A stretch of 64,000 nucleotides of DNA, taken from assembly GCF_015637705.1 (NCBI RefSeq), contig NZ_JADOBE010000007.1, forward strand, positions 124,001 through 188,000, given 5' to 3'. The position numbers and the translations under genes were made by a program. This DNA is from Pseudomonas sp. N040 (lineage in GTDB: Bacteria; Pseudomonadota; Gammaproteobacteria; Pseudomonadales; Pseudomonadaceae). The notes under the pieces are model-generated. The model was not told the DNA's origin. It saw nothing but the letters and a program-made list of their open reading frames with translations, and ran no database searches. This document shows, in pieces, positions 39,920 to 52,809 of the stretch. Within the stretch, counting starts at the first letter, position 1. Each line of letters opens with the position of its first letter.

Positions 39920-40996
39920 ATGGCTGATTTACCGATTGATGACCTTAATGTTGCTTCCAATGAGACGCTGATCACGCCGGAACAACTGAAACAAGAACTC
40001 CCGCTGAGCCCCGCCGCCCAGCGCACCGTTGCCCATGGCCGCCAGGTCATCCGCGACATTCTCGATGGCAAGGATCACCGACTCTTCATCGTAGTGGGCC
40101 CCTGCTCTATCCACGATATCAAGGCAGCCCATGAATATGCCGAGCGCCTGAAGAAACTGGCCGCTGAAGTCTCCGACAGCCTGTTCCTGGTGATGCGCGT
40201 CTACTTCGAGAAGCCCCGTACCACGGTGGGCTGGAAAGGCCTGATCAACGACCCCTACCTGGATGACTCCTTCAAGATTCAGGACGGCCTGCACATCGGT
40301 CGCAAGCTGCTGCTCGATCTGGCCGAGATGGGTCTGCCCACCGCCACCGAAGCGCTCGATCCGATCTCCCCGCAGTACTTGCAGGACCTGATCAGCTGGT
40401 CGGCAATCGGCGCCCGCACTACCGAGTCGCAGACTCACCGCGAGATGGCTTCCGGGCTGTCCTCGGCTGTCGGCTTCAAGAACGGGACAGACGGCAGCCT
40501 GACGGTGGCCATCAACGCCCTGCAATCGGTTTCCAGTCCGCACCGCTTCCTCGGCATCAACCAGAAGGGTGGCGTTTCCATCGTGACCACCAAGGGCAAT
40601 GCCTATGGCCACGTGGTGCTGCGCGGCGGCAATGGCAAGCCCAACTATGATTCAGTCAGCGTTGCCATCTGCGAGCAGGAACTGGCCAAAGGCAAGATTT
40701 CCCGCAACATCATGGTCGACTGCAGTCATGCCAACTCCAACAAGGATCCGGATCTGCAGCCACTGGTGATGGACAATGTCGCCAACCAGATACTCGAAGG
40801 CAACACTTCGATTGTCGGGCTGATGGTTGAAAGTCATCTGGGTTGGGGCAGCCAGTCCATCAACAAGGATCTGAGCCAGCTCAAGTACGGGGTATCCATC
40901 ACCGATGCCTGCATCGACTGGGACACTACCGAGAAAACCCTGCGCGGCATGCATGAAAAGCTCAAGGATGTCTTGCCGAAGCGTCGCCGCGGCTGA
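39920..40996 (+). CDS. 3-deoxy-7-phosphoheptulonate (DAHP) synthase, class I
   Basis: First enzyme of aromatic amino-acid synthesis, joining PEP and erythrose-4-phosphate. The 358 residues include LFIVVGPCSIHD (metal cysteine), VMRVYFEKPRTTVGWKGLINDP, SWSAIGARTTESQTHREMASGLS, the NIMVDCSHANS histidine region and VESHLGWGSQS, all of the AroF/AroG/AroH class. It closely resembles the tyrosine-type enzyme near cysB in P. aeruginosa, but feedback specificity is not shown here. ATG at 39920 gives MADLPIDDLNV as in relatives; ATG at 39908 is an alternative. No strong ribosome site is visible before either. Confidence 0.93.
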   Translation: MADLPIDDLNVASNETLITPEQLKQELPLSPAAQRTVAHGRQVIRDILDGKDHRLFIVVGPCSIHDIKAAHEYAERLKKLAAEVSDSLFLVMRVYFEKPRTTVGWKGLINDPYLDDSFKIQDGLHIGRKLLLDLAEMGLPTATEALDPISPQYLQDLISWSAIGARTTESQTHREMASGLSSAVGFKNGTDGSLTVAINALQSVSSPHRFLGINQKGGVSIVTTKGNAYGHVVLRGGNGKPNYDSVSVAICEQELAKGKISRNIMVDCSHANSNKDPDLQPLVMDNVANQILEGNTSIVGLMVESHLGWGSQSINKDLSQLKYGVSITDACIDWDTTEKTLRGMHEKLKDVLPKRRRG

Positions 40997-41017
40997 ACCC
41001 AAGCCTTGCCCTCGATA

Positions 41018-41042
41018 AAATGCCTGCTGATGGCGGGCATTT
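41018..41042 (+). terminator. First hairpin after the DAHP synthase gene
   Basis: Ten-base stem AAATGCCTGC (41018-41027) and GCGGGCATTT (41033-41042) with one G-U pair and a five-base loop. It lies 22 bases after the stop codon. Confidence 0.65.
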
Positions 41043-41075
41043 CTACAGGTCAAACAGCCCCGCACGACTGCACAC

Positions 41076-41103
41076 AAAAAAGCCACCGAAAGGTGGCTTT
41101 TTG
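41076..41103. terminator. Bidirectional terminator between DAHP synthase and sucD
   Basis: Stem AGCCACC (41081-41087) and GGTGGCT (41092-41098) with tetraloop GAAA. It is flanked by AAAAA on the left and TTTTT on the right, so it works for the plus-strand gene and for the end of the suc operon on the minus strand. Confidence 0.92.
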
Positions 41104-41117
41104 CTTACCGCTCAGAC

Positions 41118-42002
41118 TCAGCCTTTGACTTGCCAGCCGGTCAGCTCGGCCAGGGCCTTGCCGATGTCGGCCAGCGAACGCACGGTCTTCACACCGGCAT
41201 CCTGCAGTGCGGCAAATTTCTCGTCTGCCGTGCCCTTGCCACCGGAGATGATGGCGCCAGCGTGGCCCATGCGTTTGCCCGCAGGGGCAGTCACGCCGGC
41301 GATGTAGGACACCACTGGCTTGGTCACATTGGCCTTGATGAAGGCAGCGGCTTCTTCTTCAGCCGAACCGCCGATCTCGCCGATCATCACGATCGCCTCG
41401 GTCTTCGGGTCTGCCTGGAACAGCTTGAGGATGTCGATGAAGTTGGAGCCTGGGATCGGGTCGCCACCGATGCCCACGCAGGTCGACTGGCCGAAGCCGG
41501 CGTCGGTGGTCTGCTTCACGGCTTCATAGGTCAGGGTGCCGGAACGCGACACGATGCCAACCTTGCCCGGCAGGTGGATATGCCCGGGCATGATGCCGAT
41601 CTTGCACTCGCCGGGAGTGATCACACCCGGGCAGTTCGGGCCGATCAGAACCACGCCCAACTCGTCACACTTGACCTTGGCTTCGAGCATGTCGATGGTC
41701 GGAATGCCTTCAGTGATGCAGACAATCAGCTTGATGCCAGCGAAGGCCGCCTCAAGGATCGAGTCCTTGCAGAACGCTGCCGGCACATAGATCACACTGG
41801 CGTCAGCGCCTGTAGCTGCTACTGCATCCTTGACGGTATTGAATACCGGCAGGCCAAGGTGAGTGCTACCGCCTTTGCCCGGCGTTACACCGCCAACCAT
41901 CTTGGTGCCATAGGCGATGGCTTGTTCGCTGTGAAAAGTGCCCTGACTTCCGGTGAAACCCTGGCAGATTACTTTTGTATCTTTATTGATCAGGACGCTC
42001 AT
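41118..42002 (-). CDS. sucD: Succinyl-CoA synthetase alpha subunit
   Basis: With SucC converts succinyl-CoA to succinate and makes ATP or GTP. The 294-residue protein has the CoA-binding N-terminus ([19 protein letters not shown]), [37 protein letters not shown] and the phosphohistidine loop [18 protein letters not shown]. The start ATG shares its first base with the last base of the sucC stop (TAATG), giving coupled translation. Last gene of the cluster, closed by the terminator at 41076-41103. The open frame extends 65 codons upstream inside sucC without meaning. Confidence 0.97.
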   Translation of the reverse strand: MSVLINKDTKVICQGFTGSQGTFHSEQAIAYGTKMVGGVTPGKGGSTHLGLPVFNTVKDAVAATGADASVIYVPAAFCKDSILEAAFAGIKLIVCITEGIPTIDMLEAKVKCDELGVVLIGPNCPGVITPGECKIGIMPGHIHLPGKVGIVSRSGTLTYEAVKQTTDAGFGQSTCVGIGGDPIPGSNFIDILKLFQADPKTEAIVMIGEIGGSAEEEAAAFIKANVTKPVVSYIAGVTAPAGKRMGHAGAIISGGKGTADEKFAALQDAGVKTVRSLADIGKALAELTGWQVKG

Positions 42003-43168
42003 TACTTGCCCTCCGCGGCTTTTACTACCTGCTGCGCAGCATCGGTCAGACTGGTAGCCGCGATGATGTTCAATCCGCTTGCAGCCAGCACCTGGGCGCC
42101 GAGCTCGGCATTGTTGCCTTCCAGGCGAACCACGACCGGGATCTTCACGCCGACTTCCTTGACTGCGCCGATGATGCCTTCGGCAATCATGTCGCAACGC
42201 ACGATGCCACCGAAGATGTTCACCAGAACGGCCGCGACATTGCTGTCGGACAGGATGATCTTGAACGCTTCCGTTACCCGCTCCTTGGTGGCGCCACCGC
42301 CAACGTCAAGGAAGTTGGCCGGCTTGCCGCCGTGCAGGTTGACGATGTCCATGGTGCCCATGGCCAGACCGGCACCGTTGACCATGCAGCCGATGTTGCC
42401 GTCCAGGGCAACGTAATTGAGCTCGAACCTGGCCGCATGGGCTTCGCGCGGATCGTCCTGGGACGGGTCATGCATCGCGCGCAGCTTCGGCTGGCGATAC
42501 ATGGCGTTGCTGTCGATGTTGATCTTGGCATCCAGGCAATGCAGATTGCCCGCTTTGGTGATGACCAGTGGGTTTACTTCCAGCAGGGCCAGATCGTAAT
42601 CCTGGAACAGTTTGGCCAGGCCGACGAAGATGTTGGTGAACTGCTTGATCTGGTCACCCTTCAGGCCAAGCTGGAAAGCCAGCTCGCGACCCTGGAACGG
42701 CTGGGCGCCGACCAGCGGATCGATGGTGGCCTTGAGGATCTTCTCGGGAGTGTCATGGGCGACTTTCTCGATATCCACGCCACCCTCGGTGGAGGCCATG
42801 AACACGATGCGGCGACTGGAGCGATCGACCACGGCGCCGAGGTACAGCTCCTTGTCGATATCGGTGCAGGACTCCACCAGGATCTTGGTGACCGGCTGGC
42901 CATTGGCGTCCGTCTGGTAGGTCACCAGGCGCTGGCCCAGCCACTGCTGGGCAAAAGCCTTGGCGTCTTCCTTGCTGCGAACCAGTTTCACACCACCGGC
43001 CTTGCCGCGACCGCCGGCATGTACCTGGGCCTTGACGACCCACTCGGTGCCGCCGATTTCATCGCAGGCTGCTGCGGCTTCCGCCGGAGTGTCTACTGCA
43101 ATGCCCTGGGATACGGGCAAGCCGTACTCAGCAAACAACTGCTTACCCTGATACTCGTGGAGATTCAT
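42002..43168 (-). CDS. sucC: Succinyl-CoA synthetase beta subunit
   Basis: Nucleotide-binding subunit with an ATP-grasp fold: [19 protein letters not shown] at the start, [43 protein letters not shown] (metal site) and [17 protein letters not shown] near the C-terminus. 388 residues, as usual. A 179-base gap separates it from lpd and contains hairpins, so sucCD may have its own promoter or arise by RNA processing of the larger transcript. Confidence 0.97.
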   Translation of the reverse strand: MNLHEYQGKQLFAEYGLPVSQGIAVDTPAEAAAACDEIGGTEWVVKAQVHAGGRGKAGGVKLVRSKEDAKAFAQQWLGQRLVTYQTDANGQPVTKILVESCTDIDKELYLGAVVDRSSRRIVFMASTEGGVDIEKVAHDTPEKILKATIDPLVGAQPFQGRELAFQLGLKGDQIKQFTNIFVGLAKLFQDYDLALLEVNPLVITKAGNLHCLDAKINIDSNAMYRQPKLRAMHDPSQDDPREAHAARFELNYVALDGNIGCMVNGAGLAMGTMDIVNLHGGKPANFLDVGGGATKERVTEAFKIILSDSNVAAVLVNIFGGIVRCDMIAEGIIGAVKEVGVKIPVVVRLEGNNAELGAQVLAASGLNIIAATSLTDAAQQVVKAAEGK

Positions 43169-43316
43169 GCTTTTCTACCGTCTTCAAATGGGTATTGCGC
43201 ATTTCAGCACCGTACTTGTGGTACGGCACCACCTGTTACCACTTCCTTGGAAGGATAAGGTCGGTCATCGAATAGAACCGCTATAGTTCTTGCCGAGGTG
43301 ACCGCCCTGGTAAAGC

Positions 43317-43337
43317 GGCCCTTACCAGGTAAGGGCC
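43317..43337 (-). terminator. Hairpin downstream of lpd
   Basis: Near-perfect palindrome GGCCCTTACC (43317-43326) and GGTAAGGGCC (43328-43337), 11 bases downstream of the lpd stop. A smaller hairpin CCGTAC-ttgt-GGTACGG lies closer to sucC. No long T-run is seen, so it may only attenuate read-through from lpd into sucCD. Confidence 0.5.
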
Positions 43338-43347
43338 AATTCTGGCT

Positions 43348-46061
<2,714 letters not shown>

Positions 46062-46147
46062 GCTCTAGTGTTCCTGTCTATGTTCGTTCTGTTCTGCGTA
46101 GCTGCTGCACAAGCTCGGGTGCGACAGCCCCATTCGTTCGTCTGTGG

Positions 46148-48979
46148 TTAAACCGTAAAGGCATCTTGTAGCAATCTTTCCTGCTGCTCCGCATGCATCG
46201 AGGCGTAGCCACATGCGGGTGCAGCCGAAGCGTCCCTGCCCGCATATTCCAGAAACAACGACCGCTTGTGTGCACTGGCGACACGGCGCATGTGATGCTG
46301 ACTGCAATACCAAGCGCCCTGATTCATTGGCTCTTCCTGGCACCAGACAATGTGCTTGAGGTTTTTGTAGGCCGAAATCGCCTCCGCAAGATCACTCTCC
46401 GGGAATGGATACAGCTGTTCGATGCGAACGATTGCAATATCGTCACGCCCTTCAAGCCGGCGCTTCTCGAGCAAGTCGTAATAAACCTTGCCGCTGCAGA
46501 GAATCAGACGCTCGATCTTTTTCGGATCATGCTCATCAATCTCGCCAATAACCGTCTGGAATGCGCCTTCAGCCAGATCCTCGAGTGTCGAGATAGCCAA
46601 TTTGTGCCGCAGCAGCGACTTGGGCGTCAATGCGACCAAAGGCTTACGCAGAGGGCGAACCACCTGCCGGCGCAGCATGTGATAGACCTGAGCAGGAGTA
46701 GTCGGGATGCAAACCTGCATATTGTGTTCAGCACACAGTTGCAGATAGCGCTCCAGTCGGGCTGAGGAGTGCTCGGGCCCTTGGCCTTCGTAGCCATGGG
46801 GCAGCAGCATGGTCAGCCCGCAGAGCCGGCCCCACTTGTGCTCGCCGCTGGAAATGAACTGGTCGAACACCACTTGGGCGCCGTTGGCAAAATCACCAAA
46901 CTGGGCTTCCCAGACCACCAATGCATTGGGCATGGTGGTCGAGTAGCCGTATTCGAAGGCCAGCACTGCCTCCTCCGAGAGGTAGGAGTCGTACAGGTCA
47001 AAGCGCGGCTGATCCTCGCTCATGTGCTGCAAGGGCAGATAGGTGCTCGCGTCTTTCTGGTTATGCAGGGCGGCATGCCGGTGCGAGAAAGTTCCGCGCC
47101 CCACATCCTGACCGGTAATGCGTACCGGATGGCCATCATTCAACAGTGTCGCGTAAGCCAGGTTTTCCGCATATCCCCAGTTGATCGGCAATGCGCCTGC
47201 CGTCATTTTCTGGCGATCCTCAAGAATCTTGGCTACCTGGCGCTGCACCACGAGGCCATCCGGCAGATCCAGCAGCTTGTCGGCGAGCTTCTGCAAGGTT
47301 TTCAGATTGACCCTGGTGTCATAATGACCAGTCCAGACGTGTCCCAGATAGGGGCGCCAATCGACGAAGAGCTCCTTGTTGGGCTCTTTTACCAGACTTT
47401 TGACAACATGCTGACCGTTGTCTAGAGCCGTGCGGTACTCGTCGATCTTGTCCTGAACACCTTGTGCACTGAGCACACCCGCATTAACCAAAGTAGCGGC
47501 ATACAGTTCACGGGTCGTGGTCTGTTTGGCGATCTGCTGGTACATCAGGGGCTGCGTGCCACTCGGCTCATCCGCCTCGTTATGTCCACGACGGCGGTAG
47601 CAGACCAGATCAATCACCACATCGCGCTTGAACTGCATGCGGTAATCGACCGCCAGTTGGGTCACGAACAAGACCGCTTCCGGATCATCACCGTTCACAT
47701 GAAAGATCGGCGCCTGAATCATCTTGGCGACGTCAGTGCAATATTCGGTAGAGCGAGCATCCTCTGGACGACTGGTGGTGAATCCCACCTGGTTGTTGAT
47801 CACGATATGAATGGTACCGCCAGTCTTGTAGCCCCGGGTCTGGGACATCTGGAAGGTTTCCATCACCACGCCTTGCCCGGCAAAGGCCGCATCGCCGTGA
47901 ATCGAGATCGGCAGGACCTTCTCCCCGGCGAAATCCTTGCGGCGATCCTGGCGCGCACGCACAGACCCCTCGACAACCGGCGAGACGATTTCAAGATGCG
48001 AAGGGTTGAACGCCAGCGCCAGGTGAACTTCCCCACCCTGCGTCATCACATTGGATGAAAAACCCTGATGGTACTTGACGTCACCCGAACTGAGCCCGGC
48101 AGTCTTCTTGCCTTCGAACTCGTCGAACAATTCACGTGGATTCTTGCCGAAGGTATTTACCAGGACGTTCAGGCGGCCACGGTGAGCCATGCCGATAACG
48201 ATTTCCTTGGTGCCGTAGGAGCCACTGCGCTGGATCACTTCATCCAGCAAGGGGATCAGGCTCTCGCCGCCCTCCAGACCAAAACGCTTGGTACCCGGAT
48301 ACTTGGTGCCCAGGTACTTTTCCAGCCCTTCAGCGGCAGTCAGACGCTCAAGTAGATGCCTTTGCACTTCAACTGAGACGACCGGGCGGCCATGGACTTT
48401 TTCCAGACGCTGCTGGAACCACTTGCGCTGCTCGGAATCGACAATATGGGTAAATTCAGCCCCGATGGTGCGGCAATACGTCTGTTGCAGCGCCTGCTGG
48501 ATTTCCCGCAGGGTTGCCTCGTTCTTGCCGATATACAATTCACCGGTATGAAAGCGTCCATCGAGGTCCGCATCGGTGAGGCCGTAATGATTGATCGAAA
48601 GATCGGAGGGAGGAGTTCGTTTCCACAGGCCCAGCGGATCAAGCTGGGCTGCCTGGTGACCGCGCATGCGATAAGCCTGGATCAGGCGGAGCACCTCGAC
48701 CTGCTTTCTTTGTTGTTCATTGCTGACGCTACCCGCGGAAGCCGGTGCGGCGCGGCGAGGCCCCTTGCCAAGAAGAACGAATTGATCACGAATGGTGGAG
48801 TGCGAAACGTCGCTTGTAGCCAGGCCGGTTGCCGGGAGTTTCTGGAAATAGTTGCGCCATTCTTCAGGCACAGCATTCGGATCGTGCAGATAGAGCTCAT
48901 AAAGCTCTTCAACATAGGCAGCGTTACCACCGGATAGGTGTGCGCTGTTCCACATGCGCTGCATCACGCTTTCTTGCAT
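46148..48979 (-). CDS. sucA: 2-oxoglutarate dehydrogenase E1
   Basis: Thiamine diphosphate enzyme that decarboxylates 2-oxoglutarate and loads the succinyl group onto SucB. The 943 residues include the N-terminal segment that meets E2 (SGGNAAYVEELYELYLHDP), GMAHRGRLNVLVN, the ThDP motif around VNGDDPEAVLFVTQLAVDYR to VVIDLVCYRRRGHNEADEP, and the C-terminal EEPMNQGAWYC. Length is normal. A GAGGGTGA ribosome site precedes the ATG. The 231-base gap to sdhB contains no gene and may hold a promoter, but none is clear. Confidence 0.97.
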   Translation of the reverse strand: MQESVMQRMWNSAHLSGGNAAYVEELYELYLHDPNAVPEEWRNYFQKLPATGLATSDVSHSTIRDQFVLLGKGPRRAAPASAGSVSNEQQRKQVEVLRLIQAYRMRGHQAAQLDPLGLWKRTPPSDLSINHYGLTDADLDGRFHTGELYIGKNEATLREIQQALQQTYCRTIGAEFTHIVDSEQRKWFQQRLEKVHGRPVVSVEVQRHLLERLTAAEGLEKYLGTKYPGTKRFGLEGGESLIPLLDEVIQRSGSYGTKEIVIGMAHRGRLNVLVNTFGKNPRELFDEFEGKKTAGLSSGDVKYHQGFSSNVMTQGGEVHLALAFNPSHLEIVSPVVEGSVRARQDRRKDFAGEKVLPISIHGDAAFAGQGVVMETFQMSQTRGYKTGGTIHIVINNQVGFTTSRPEDARSTEYCTDVAKMIQAPIFHVNGDDPEAVLFVTQLAVDYRMQFKRDVVIDLVCYRRRGHNEADEPSGTQPLMYQQIAKQTTTRELYAATLVNAGVLSAQGVQDKIDEYRTALDNGQHVVKSLVKEPNKELFVDWRPYLGHVWTGHYDTRVNLKTLQKLADKLLDLPDGLVVQRQVAKILEDRQKMTAGALPINWGYAENLAYATLLNDGHPVRITGQDVGRGTFSHRHAALHNQKDASTYLPLQHMSEDQPRFDLYDSYLSEEAVLAFEYGYSTTMPNALVVWEAQFGDFANGAQVVFDQFISSGEHKWGRLCGLTMLLPHGYEGQGPEHSSARLERYLQLCAEHNMQVCIPTTPAQVYHMLRRQVVRPLRKPLVALTPKSLLRHKLAISTLEDLAEGAFQTVIGEIDEHDPKKIERLILCSGKVYYDLLEKRRLEGRDDIAIVRIEQLYPFPESDLAEAISAYKNLKHIVWCQEEPMNQGAWYCSQHHMRRVASAHKRSLFLEYAGRDASAAPACGYASMHAEQQERLLQDAFTV

Positions 48980-49210
48980 GCTAGGTCACCCTCTTGTAAG
49001 GGGAACGCTATCGGCGAAATCCGCTTCAACTTATCAGTCCAGTGCAGCGACTTGGTAAGCCACTACGAGTTCCGCAGACAGTCCGGGTACCAGCCCGGAT
49101 CCCCTGCTGGTCGTCATATTCAAATGGAGTTGCGGCTTTGTGAGCTGCAGCCCGAGACAGAACCACTGCACCGGATGATTACCGGTGCCGCGGCAAAATA
49201 ACTCTGTGTA

Positions 49211-49930
49211 TCAGGTACCGCTTTGCAGCAGCATGTTGCGTACATGCCCGATAGCTTTGGTCGGATTCAAGCCCTTCGGACACACATTCACGCAGTTCAT
49301 GATGCCGCGGCAACGGAACACGCTAAACGGGTCATCCAGAGCCGCCAGCCGCTCTGCTGTCTGGGTGTCACGACTGTCCGCCAGAAAGCGATAGGCTTGC
49401 AGCAGTGCTGCCGGGCCGAGGAACTTGTCAGGGTTCCACCAGAACGACGGGCAGGACGTCGAGCAGCATGCGCAGAGAATGCACTCATAAAGTCCATCCA
49501 GTTTTTCACGCTGGGCAGGCGACTGCAGACGCTCAATGGCTGGAGCCGGAGTGTCATTCTGCAGGTATGGCTGCACCTTCTCGTACTGCTTGTAGAAGAT
49601 GCTCATGTCCACTACCAGGTCACGAATGACCGGCAAACCAGGCAATGGCCGAACGACCAGCTTGTTATTGGTCACCGTGGCAGACAGCGGCGTAATACAG
49701 GCCAGGCCGTTCTTGCCATTGACATTCATGCCATCCGAACCGCAGACGCCTTCACGGCAGGAGCGGCGATAGGAAAAGGTGACATCCTGTTCCTTGATCA
49801 ACGCCAGCACGTCAAGAACCATGATGTCCTTGCCACCGGTGTCAACCTGGAAGTCCTGCATAACCGGAGCCGAGTCCTGCTCCGGGTTATAGCGATAGAC
49901 ACTGACTTGCAACATGTTGGCTTGAGACAT
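49211..49930 (-). CDS. sdhB: Succinate dehydrogenase iron-sulfur subunit
   Basis: Electron-transfer subunit of complex II with three iron-sulfur clusters: the 2Fe-2S set in RRSCREGVCGSDGMN and further cysteine, the 4Fe-4S set in CILCACCSTSCPSF, and the 3Fe-4S set in CRGIMNCVNVCPKG. Start choice: ATG at 49930 has AGGGTGG five bases before it (239 residues); ATG at 49915 would give the 234-residue MLQVSVYRY start used in some annotations. It follows sdhA by 11 bases. Confidence 0.96.
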   Translation of the reverse strand: MSQANMLQVSVYRYNPEQDSAPVMQDFQVDTGGKDIMVLDVLALIKEQDVTFSYRRSCREGVCGSDGMNVNGKNGLACITPLSATVTNNKLVVRPLPGLPVIRDLVVDMSIFYKQYEKVQPYLQNDTPAPAIERLQSPAQREKLDGLYECILCACCSTSCPSFWWNPDKFLGPAALLQAYRFLADSRDTQTAERLAALDDPFSVFRCRGIMNCVNVCPKGLNPTKAIGHVRNMLLQSGT

Positions 49931-49941
49931 ACCCGCCACCC

Positions 49942-51714
49942 TTAATAAGTACGAATCATGGGTTCAAATACCGGAACGGTCTTGGGTGCAAAATTCACCG
50001 CACGCTTGGTCACGCGTTTCTCGCCCGGGAAGTACAGCGAATGGCACAGCCAGTTTTCATCATCGCGATCTTCATAGTCTTCACGAGCATGCGCACCACG
50101 CGACTCCTTGCGAACCTCGGCAGCTATCGCCGTGGCTTCAGCCACCTCAAGCAGATTCTGCAGCTCAAGGGCTTCGATGCGGGCGGTATTGAACGCCTGG
50201 CTCTTGTCGGCAATCTTCACGCCGCCGATGCGCTCGCGAAGGTCAGCCAGCTGGGCAATACCCTTCTGCATGTATTCGCCGGTACGGAACACACCGAAGT
50301 AGTTCTGCATGCAGTTCTGCAGCTCTTTACGCAGCGGTGCAACGTCTTCGCCCGAGGCACGCTCGTTAACACCGGACAGGCGCTTGAGCGACAGTTCCAA
50401 GTCGGACTCGCTGGCACCACGCAGCTCGATGCCTTCCTTGAGTGCCTTCTCCAGATGCAGGCCGGCCGCACGACCGAACACCACCAGGTCAAGCAGCGAG
50501 TTGCCGCCCAGCCGGTTGGCGCCATGCACCGATACGCAGGCCACTTCACCCACGGCAAACAAGCCTTCGATGATCTTGTCGTTGCCGTTGGCATCCTGCG
50601 TAATGGCCTGGCCATGAATATTGGTCGGCACGCCGCCCATCATGTAGTGGCAGGTCGGGATGACCGGAACCGGAGCCACCACGGGATCAACGTGGGCGAA
50701 GGTCTTCGACAGTTCGCAGATACCCGGCAGACGGCTGTGCAGCACGTCTTCGCCAAGGTGATCGAGCTTCAGCAGTACGTGATCCTTGTCCGGGCCACAA
50801 CCATTACCGGCGATGACTTCCTTGACCATCGAGCGCGCAACCACGTCGCGGCCGGCCAGGTCCTTGGCGTTCGGCGCATAGCGCTCCATGAAGCGTTCGC
50901 CATGAGCGTTGATCAGATAGCCACCCTCGCCGCGGCAACCCTCGGTCACCAGCACGCCAGCGCCGGCGATGCCGGTCGGGTGGAACTGCCACATTTCGAT
51001 GTCCTGCACCGGCACGCCGGCACGCAGGGCCATGCCCACGCCGTCACCCGTATTGATCAGCGCGTTGGTGGTTGACGCATAGATGCGCCCGGCACCGCCG
51101 GTGGCCAGAACCACGGCCTTGGAGCGTATATAAACAGTTTCACCCGTTTCGATGCAGATGGCGATGACACCAACGATGGCACCGTCCTGGTTCTTCACCA
51201 GATCTACCGCATACCACTCGTTGAGAAACGAGGTACCACTCTTCAAATTGGCCTGATAGAGGGTGTGCAGCAGTGCATGACCGGTACGGTCAGCGGCGGC
51301 GCAGGTACGCGCGGCCTGGCCACCCTTGCCGTAGTCCTTGGACTGGCCACCGAAAGGACGCTGATAGATGCGCCCCTGTTCAGTGCGCGAGAACGGCAAG
51401 CCCATGTGCTCGAGTTCGAAGACCGCTTCCGGTCCGACAGAGCACATGTACTCGATAGCATCCTGATCACCGATGTAATCGGAGCCCTTCACGGTGTCGT
51501 ACATGTGCCAGCGCCAATCGTCGTTCGGGTCGGCCGAAGCAATGGCACAGGTGATCCCGCCTTGGGCTGAAACGGTGTGCGAACGGGTTGGAAAAACCTT
51601 GGTGACCACAGCAGTCTTGTGACCGCCCTGCGCCAGCTGCAGAGCAGCCCGCATGCCGGCACCACCGCCACCAATGATGATGGCGTCATAGGAAAGAGTT
51701 GGAATGCTAGCCAT
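49942..51714 (-). CDS. sdhA: Succinate dehydrogenase flavoprotein subunit
   Basis: Oxidises succinate to fumarate at a covalent FAD. The 590 residues show the FAD fold [21 protein letters not shown], the FAD-linking histidine 46 in SHTVSAQGG, and the substrate loop [21 protein letters not shown] with catalytic residues including [10 protein letters not shown] later. The C-terminus ends with the usual [17 protein letters not shown] tail. Tight operon: three bases after the sdhD stop. Confidence 0.97.
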   Translation of the reverse strand: MASIPTLSYDAIIIGGGGAGMRAALQLAQGGHKTAVVTKVFPTRSHTVSAQGGITCAIASADPNDDWRWHMYDTVKGSDYIGDQDAIEYMCSVGPEAVFELEHMGLPFSRTEQGRIYQRPFGGQSKDYGKGGQAARTCAAADRTGHALLHTLYQANLKSGTSFLNEWYAVDLVKNQDGAIVGVIAICIETGETVYIRSKAVVLATGGAGRIYASTTNALINTGDGVGMALRAGVPVQDIEMWQFHPTGIAGAGVLVTEGCRGEGGYLINAHGERFMERYAPNAKDLAGRDVVARSMVKEVIAGNGCGPDKDHVLLKLDHLGEDVLHSRLPGICELSKTFAHVDPVVAPVPVIPTCHYMMGGVPTNIHGQAITQDANGNDKIIEGLFAVGEVACVSVHGANRLGGNSLLDLVVFGRAAGLHLEKALKEGIELRGASESDLELSLKRLSGVNERASGEDVAPLRKELQNCMQNYFGVFRTGEYMQKGIAQLADLRERIGGVKIADKSQAFNTARIEALELQNLLEVAEATAIAAEVRKESRGAHAREDYEDRDDENWLCHSLYFPGEKRVTKRAVNFAPKTVPVFEPMIRTY

Positions 51715-51717
51715 GAA

Positions 51718-52086
51718 TCAGATACCCCAGAGAATCTGTACGCCCCAGACAAACAGCACGAACATCACCATGCCGCAGAACGCCTGTACGAGAAACCGCA
51801 CGCCGGTAGCCCACTTGCCCAAGGCCATCTGGGTCAAATAGTCGGTGGTTATGGTCCACATTCCCACCCATGCGTGCACGCTGATAGCCAGCAAAGCCAG
51901 GAGCGTAAAAATACGCATCCAGTTTTGCGCAAACAGGCCCTGCCAGTCGGCATAAGTCAGATTCGGGCTGGTAACCAGAAAACCCAGCAGAAACAGAAAG
52001 TAGGCGGCCAGGACAACGGCCGAAACACGCTGCGCCATCCAGTCATACAGACCCGAGCGCGAAAAATTCGTTACGTTGGTTACCAT
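51718..52086 (-). CDS. sdhD: Succinate dehydrogenase membrane anchor subunit
   Basis: A 122-residue inner-membrane anchor with three hydrophobic helices (VSAVVLAAYFLFLLGFLV; IFTLLALLAISVHAWVGMW; FLVQAFCGMVMFVLFVWGV). The RSGLYDWMAQR segment is at the usual quinone-site position. It binds heme b and quinone together with SdhC. The start lies seven bases inside the end of sdhC, so the two anchors are translationally coupled. Confidence 0.95.
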   Translation of the reverse strand: MVTNVTNFSRSGLYDWMAQRVSAVVLAAYFLFLLGFLVTSPNLTYADWQGLFAQNWMRIFTLLALLAISVHAWVGMWTITTDYLTQMALGKWATGVRFLVQAFCGMVMFVLFVWGVQILWGI

Positions 52087-52454
52087 ATCCAGACTCCCGC
52101 CAACACAATCAGCACCACGGAGACCACCAAGACAATCTTGGAGCCCAGCTTGCCGCCTTCCAGCGTTTCACCAATGCCGGCATCCATGACCAGATGACGC
52201 ACACCGGCCACCAAGTGGTAGAGCAATGCGGACAACAGCCCCCACAGCACCAGCTTGACCAGCGGGCTGGTCAGGCACTCCTTGACCTGGGCAAAACCCT
52301 CTTCCGAAGAGAGCGACATGTCCAGCACATAGAGCAACACTGCAAGTCCGAAGAACAGGATCACACCGGAGATCCGGTGCAGGATTGAGGTGTAGGCAGT
52401 GATCGGGAGTTTTATAGTCCGAAGATCAAGATTTACAGGTCGTTGGCTATTCAC
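52080..52454 (-). CDS. sdhC: Succinate dehydrogenase cytochrome b556 subunit
   Basis: A 124-residue membrane anchor with three helices. YTSILHRISGVILFFGL carries the serine and arginine near the quinone site, and LLYHLVAGVRHLVMDAG carries the heme-ligand histidine. The start codon is GTG, giving the conserved MNSQRPVNLDLRTIKLPITA N-terminus, with only a weak AAGAAG ribosome site. First gene of sdhCDAB, with a 5' leader of about 120 bases from the predicted promoter, divergent from gltA. Confidence 0.95.
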   Translation of the reverse strand: MNSQRPVNLDLRTIKLPITAYTSILHRISGVILFFGLAVLLYVLDMSLSSEEGFAQVKECLTSPLVKLVLWGLLSALLYHLVAGVRHLVMDAGIGETLEGGKLGSKIVLVVSVVLIVLAGVWIW

Positions 52455-52582
52455 GGCTTCTTAATCACACTGAGGCCCCTGGAAACAGGGCAAGTTGTCG
52501 GGAAGTGCACTAGCAGGTACCTATCACCCGAGAGTGACGACCACCAGCGCAACGGAATTTCACCCCCGGCGGTCGGATGCGG

Positions 52583-52612
52583 AGTATAGGACAGCGCGCC
52601 CCTTCGTGACAA
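52583..52612 (-). promoter_or_regulatory. Sigma70-type promoter for sdhC
   Basis: On the minus strand TTGTCA (52612-52607) and TATACT (52588-52583), 18 bases apart. Transcription starting a few bases further would leave a GC-rich leader of about 120 bases before the GTG of sdhC. Confidence 0.55.
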
Positions 52613-52725
52613 TGCAAACACCCCCTCCTACTGGCGCATTGTACTTGGGCAAAAAATGGCGTATGTACTGCTCGAAAGTGGTGCAAACCCTTCAGAAGCA
52701 ACGCTTTTGGCCCCTCCAAGGCAAA

Positions 52726-52753
52726 TTGACTTTCAGTTTTTTGTCCCTATAGT
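52726..52753 (+). promoter_or_regulatory. Sigma70-type promoter for gltA
   Basis: TTGACT (52726-52731) and TATAGT (52748-52753) with a 16-base spacer, 57 bases upstream of the gltA ATG. An AGGGAGG ribosome site lies six bases before the start codon. Of the sites seen by eye in the window it is among the closest to consensus. Confidence 0.65.
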
Positions 52754-52809
52754 GTTGCCGTCCCAGAGTCGGGGCTGACAGATGATTTCAAGCAATTAGG
52801 GAGGCCACA

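Larger units (their letters stand above)
52455..52809. other. Divergent control region sdhC / gltA
   Basis: About 355 bases without a convincing gene. It contains the two back-to-back promoters listed separately and a GC-rich stretch (52500-52620) that is the sdhC leader. One 85-codon open frame at 52495-52752 has no family similarity and crosses both promoters, so I do not call it. Confidence 0.6.

Noticed and set aside
48938..49201. Small open frame in the sdhB-sucA gap
   Set aside because: Overlaps the sucA start, no ribosome site and no family similarity.
52495..52752. Small open frame between sdhC and gltA
   Set aside because: Covers both predicted promoters and shows no recognisable sequence.
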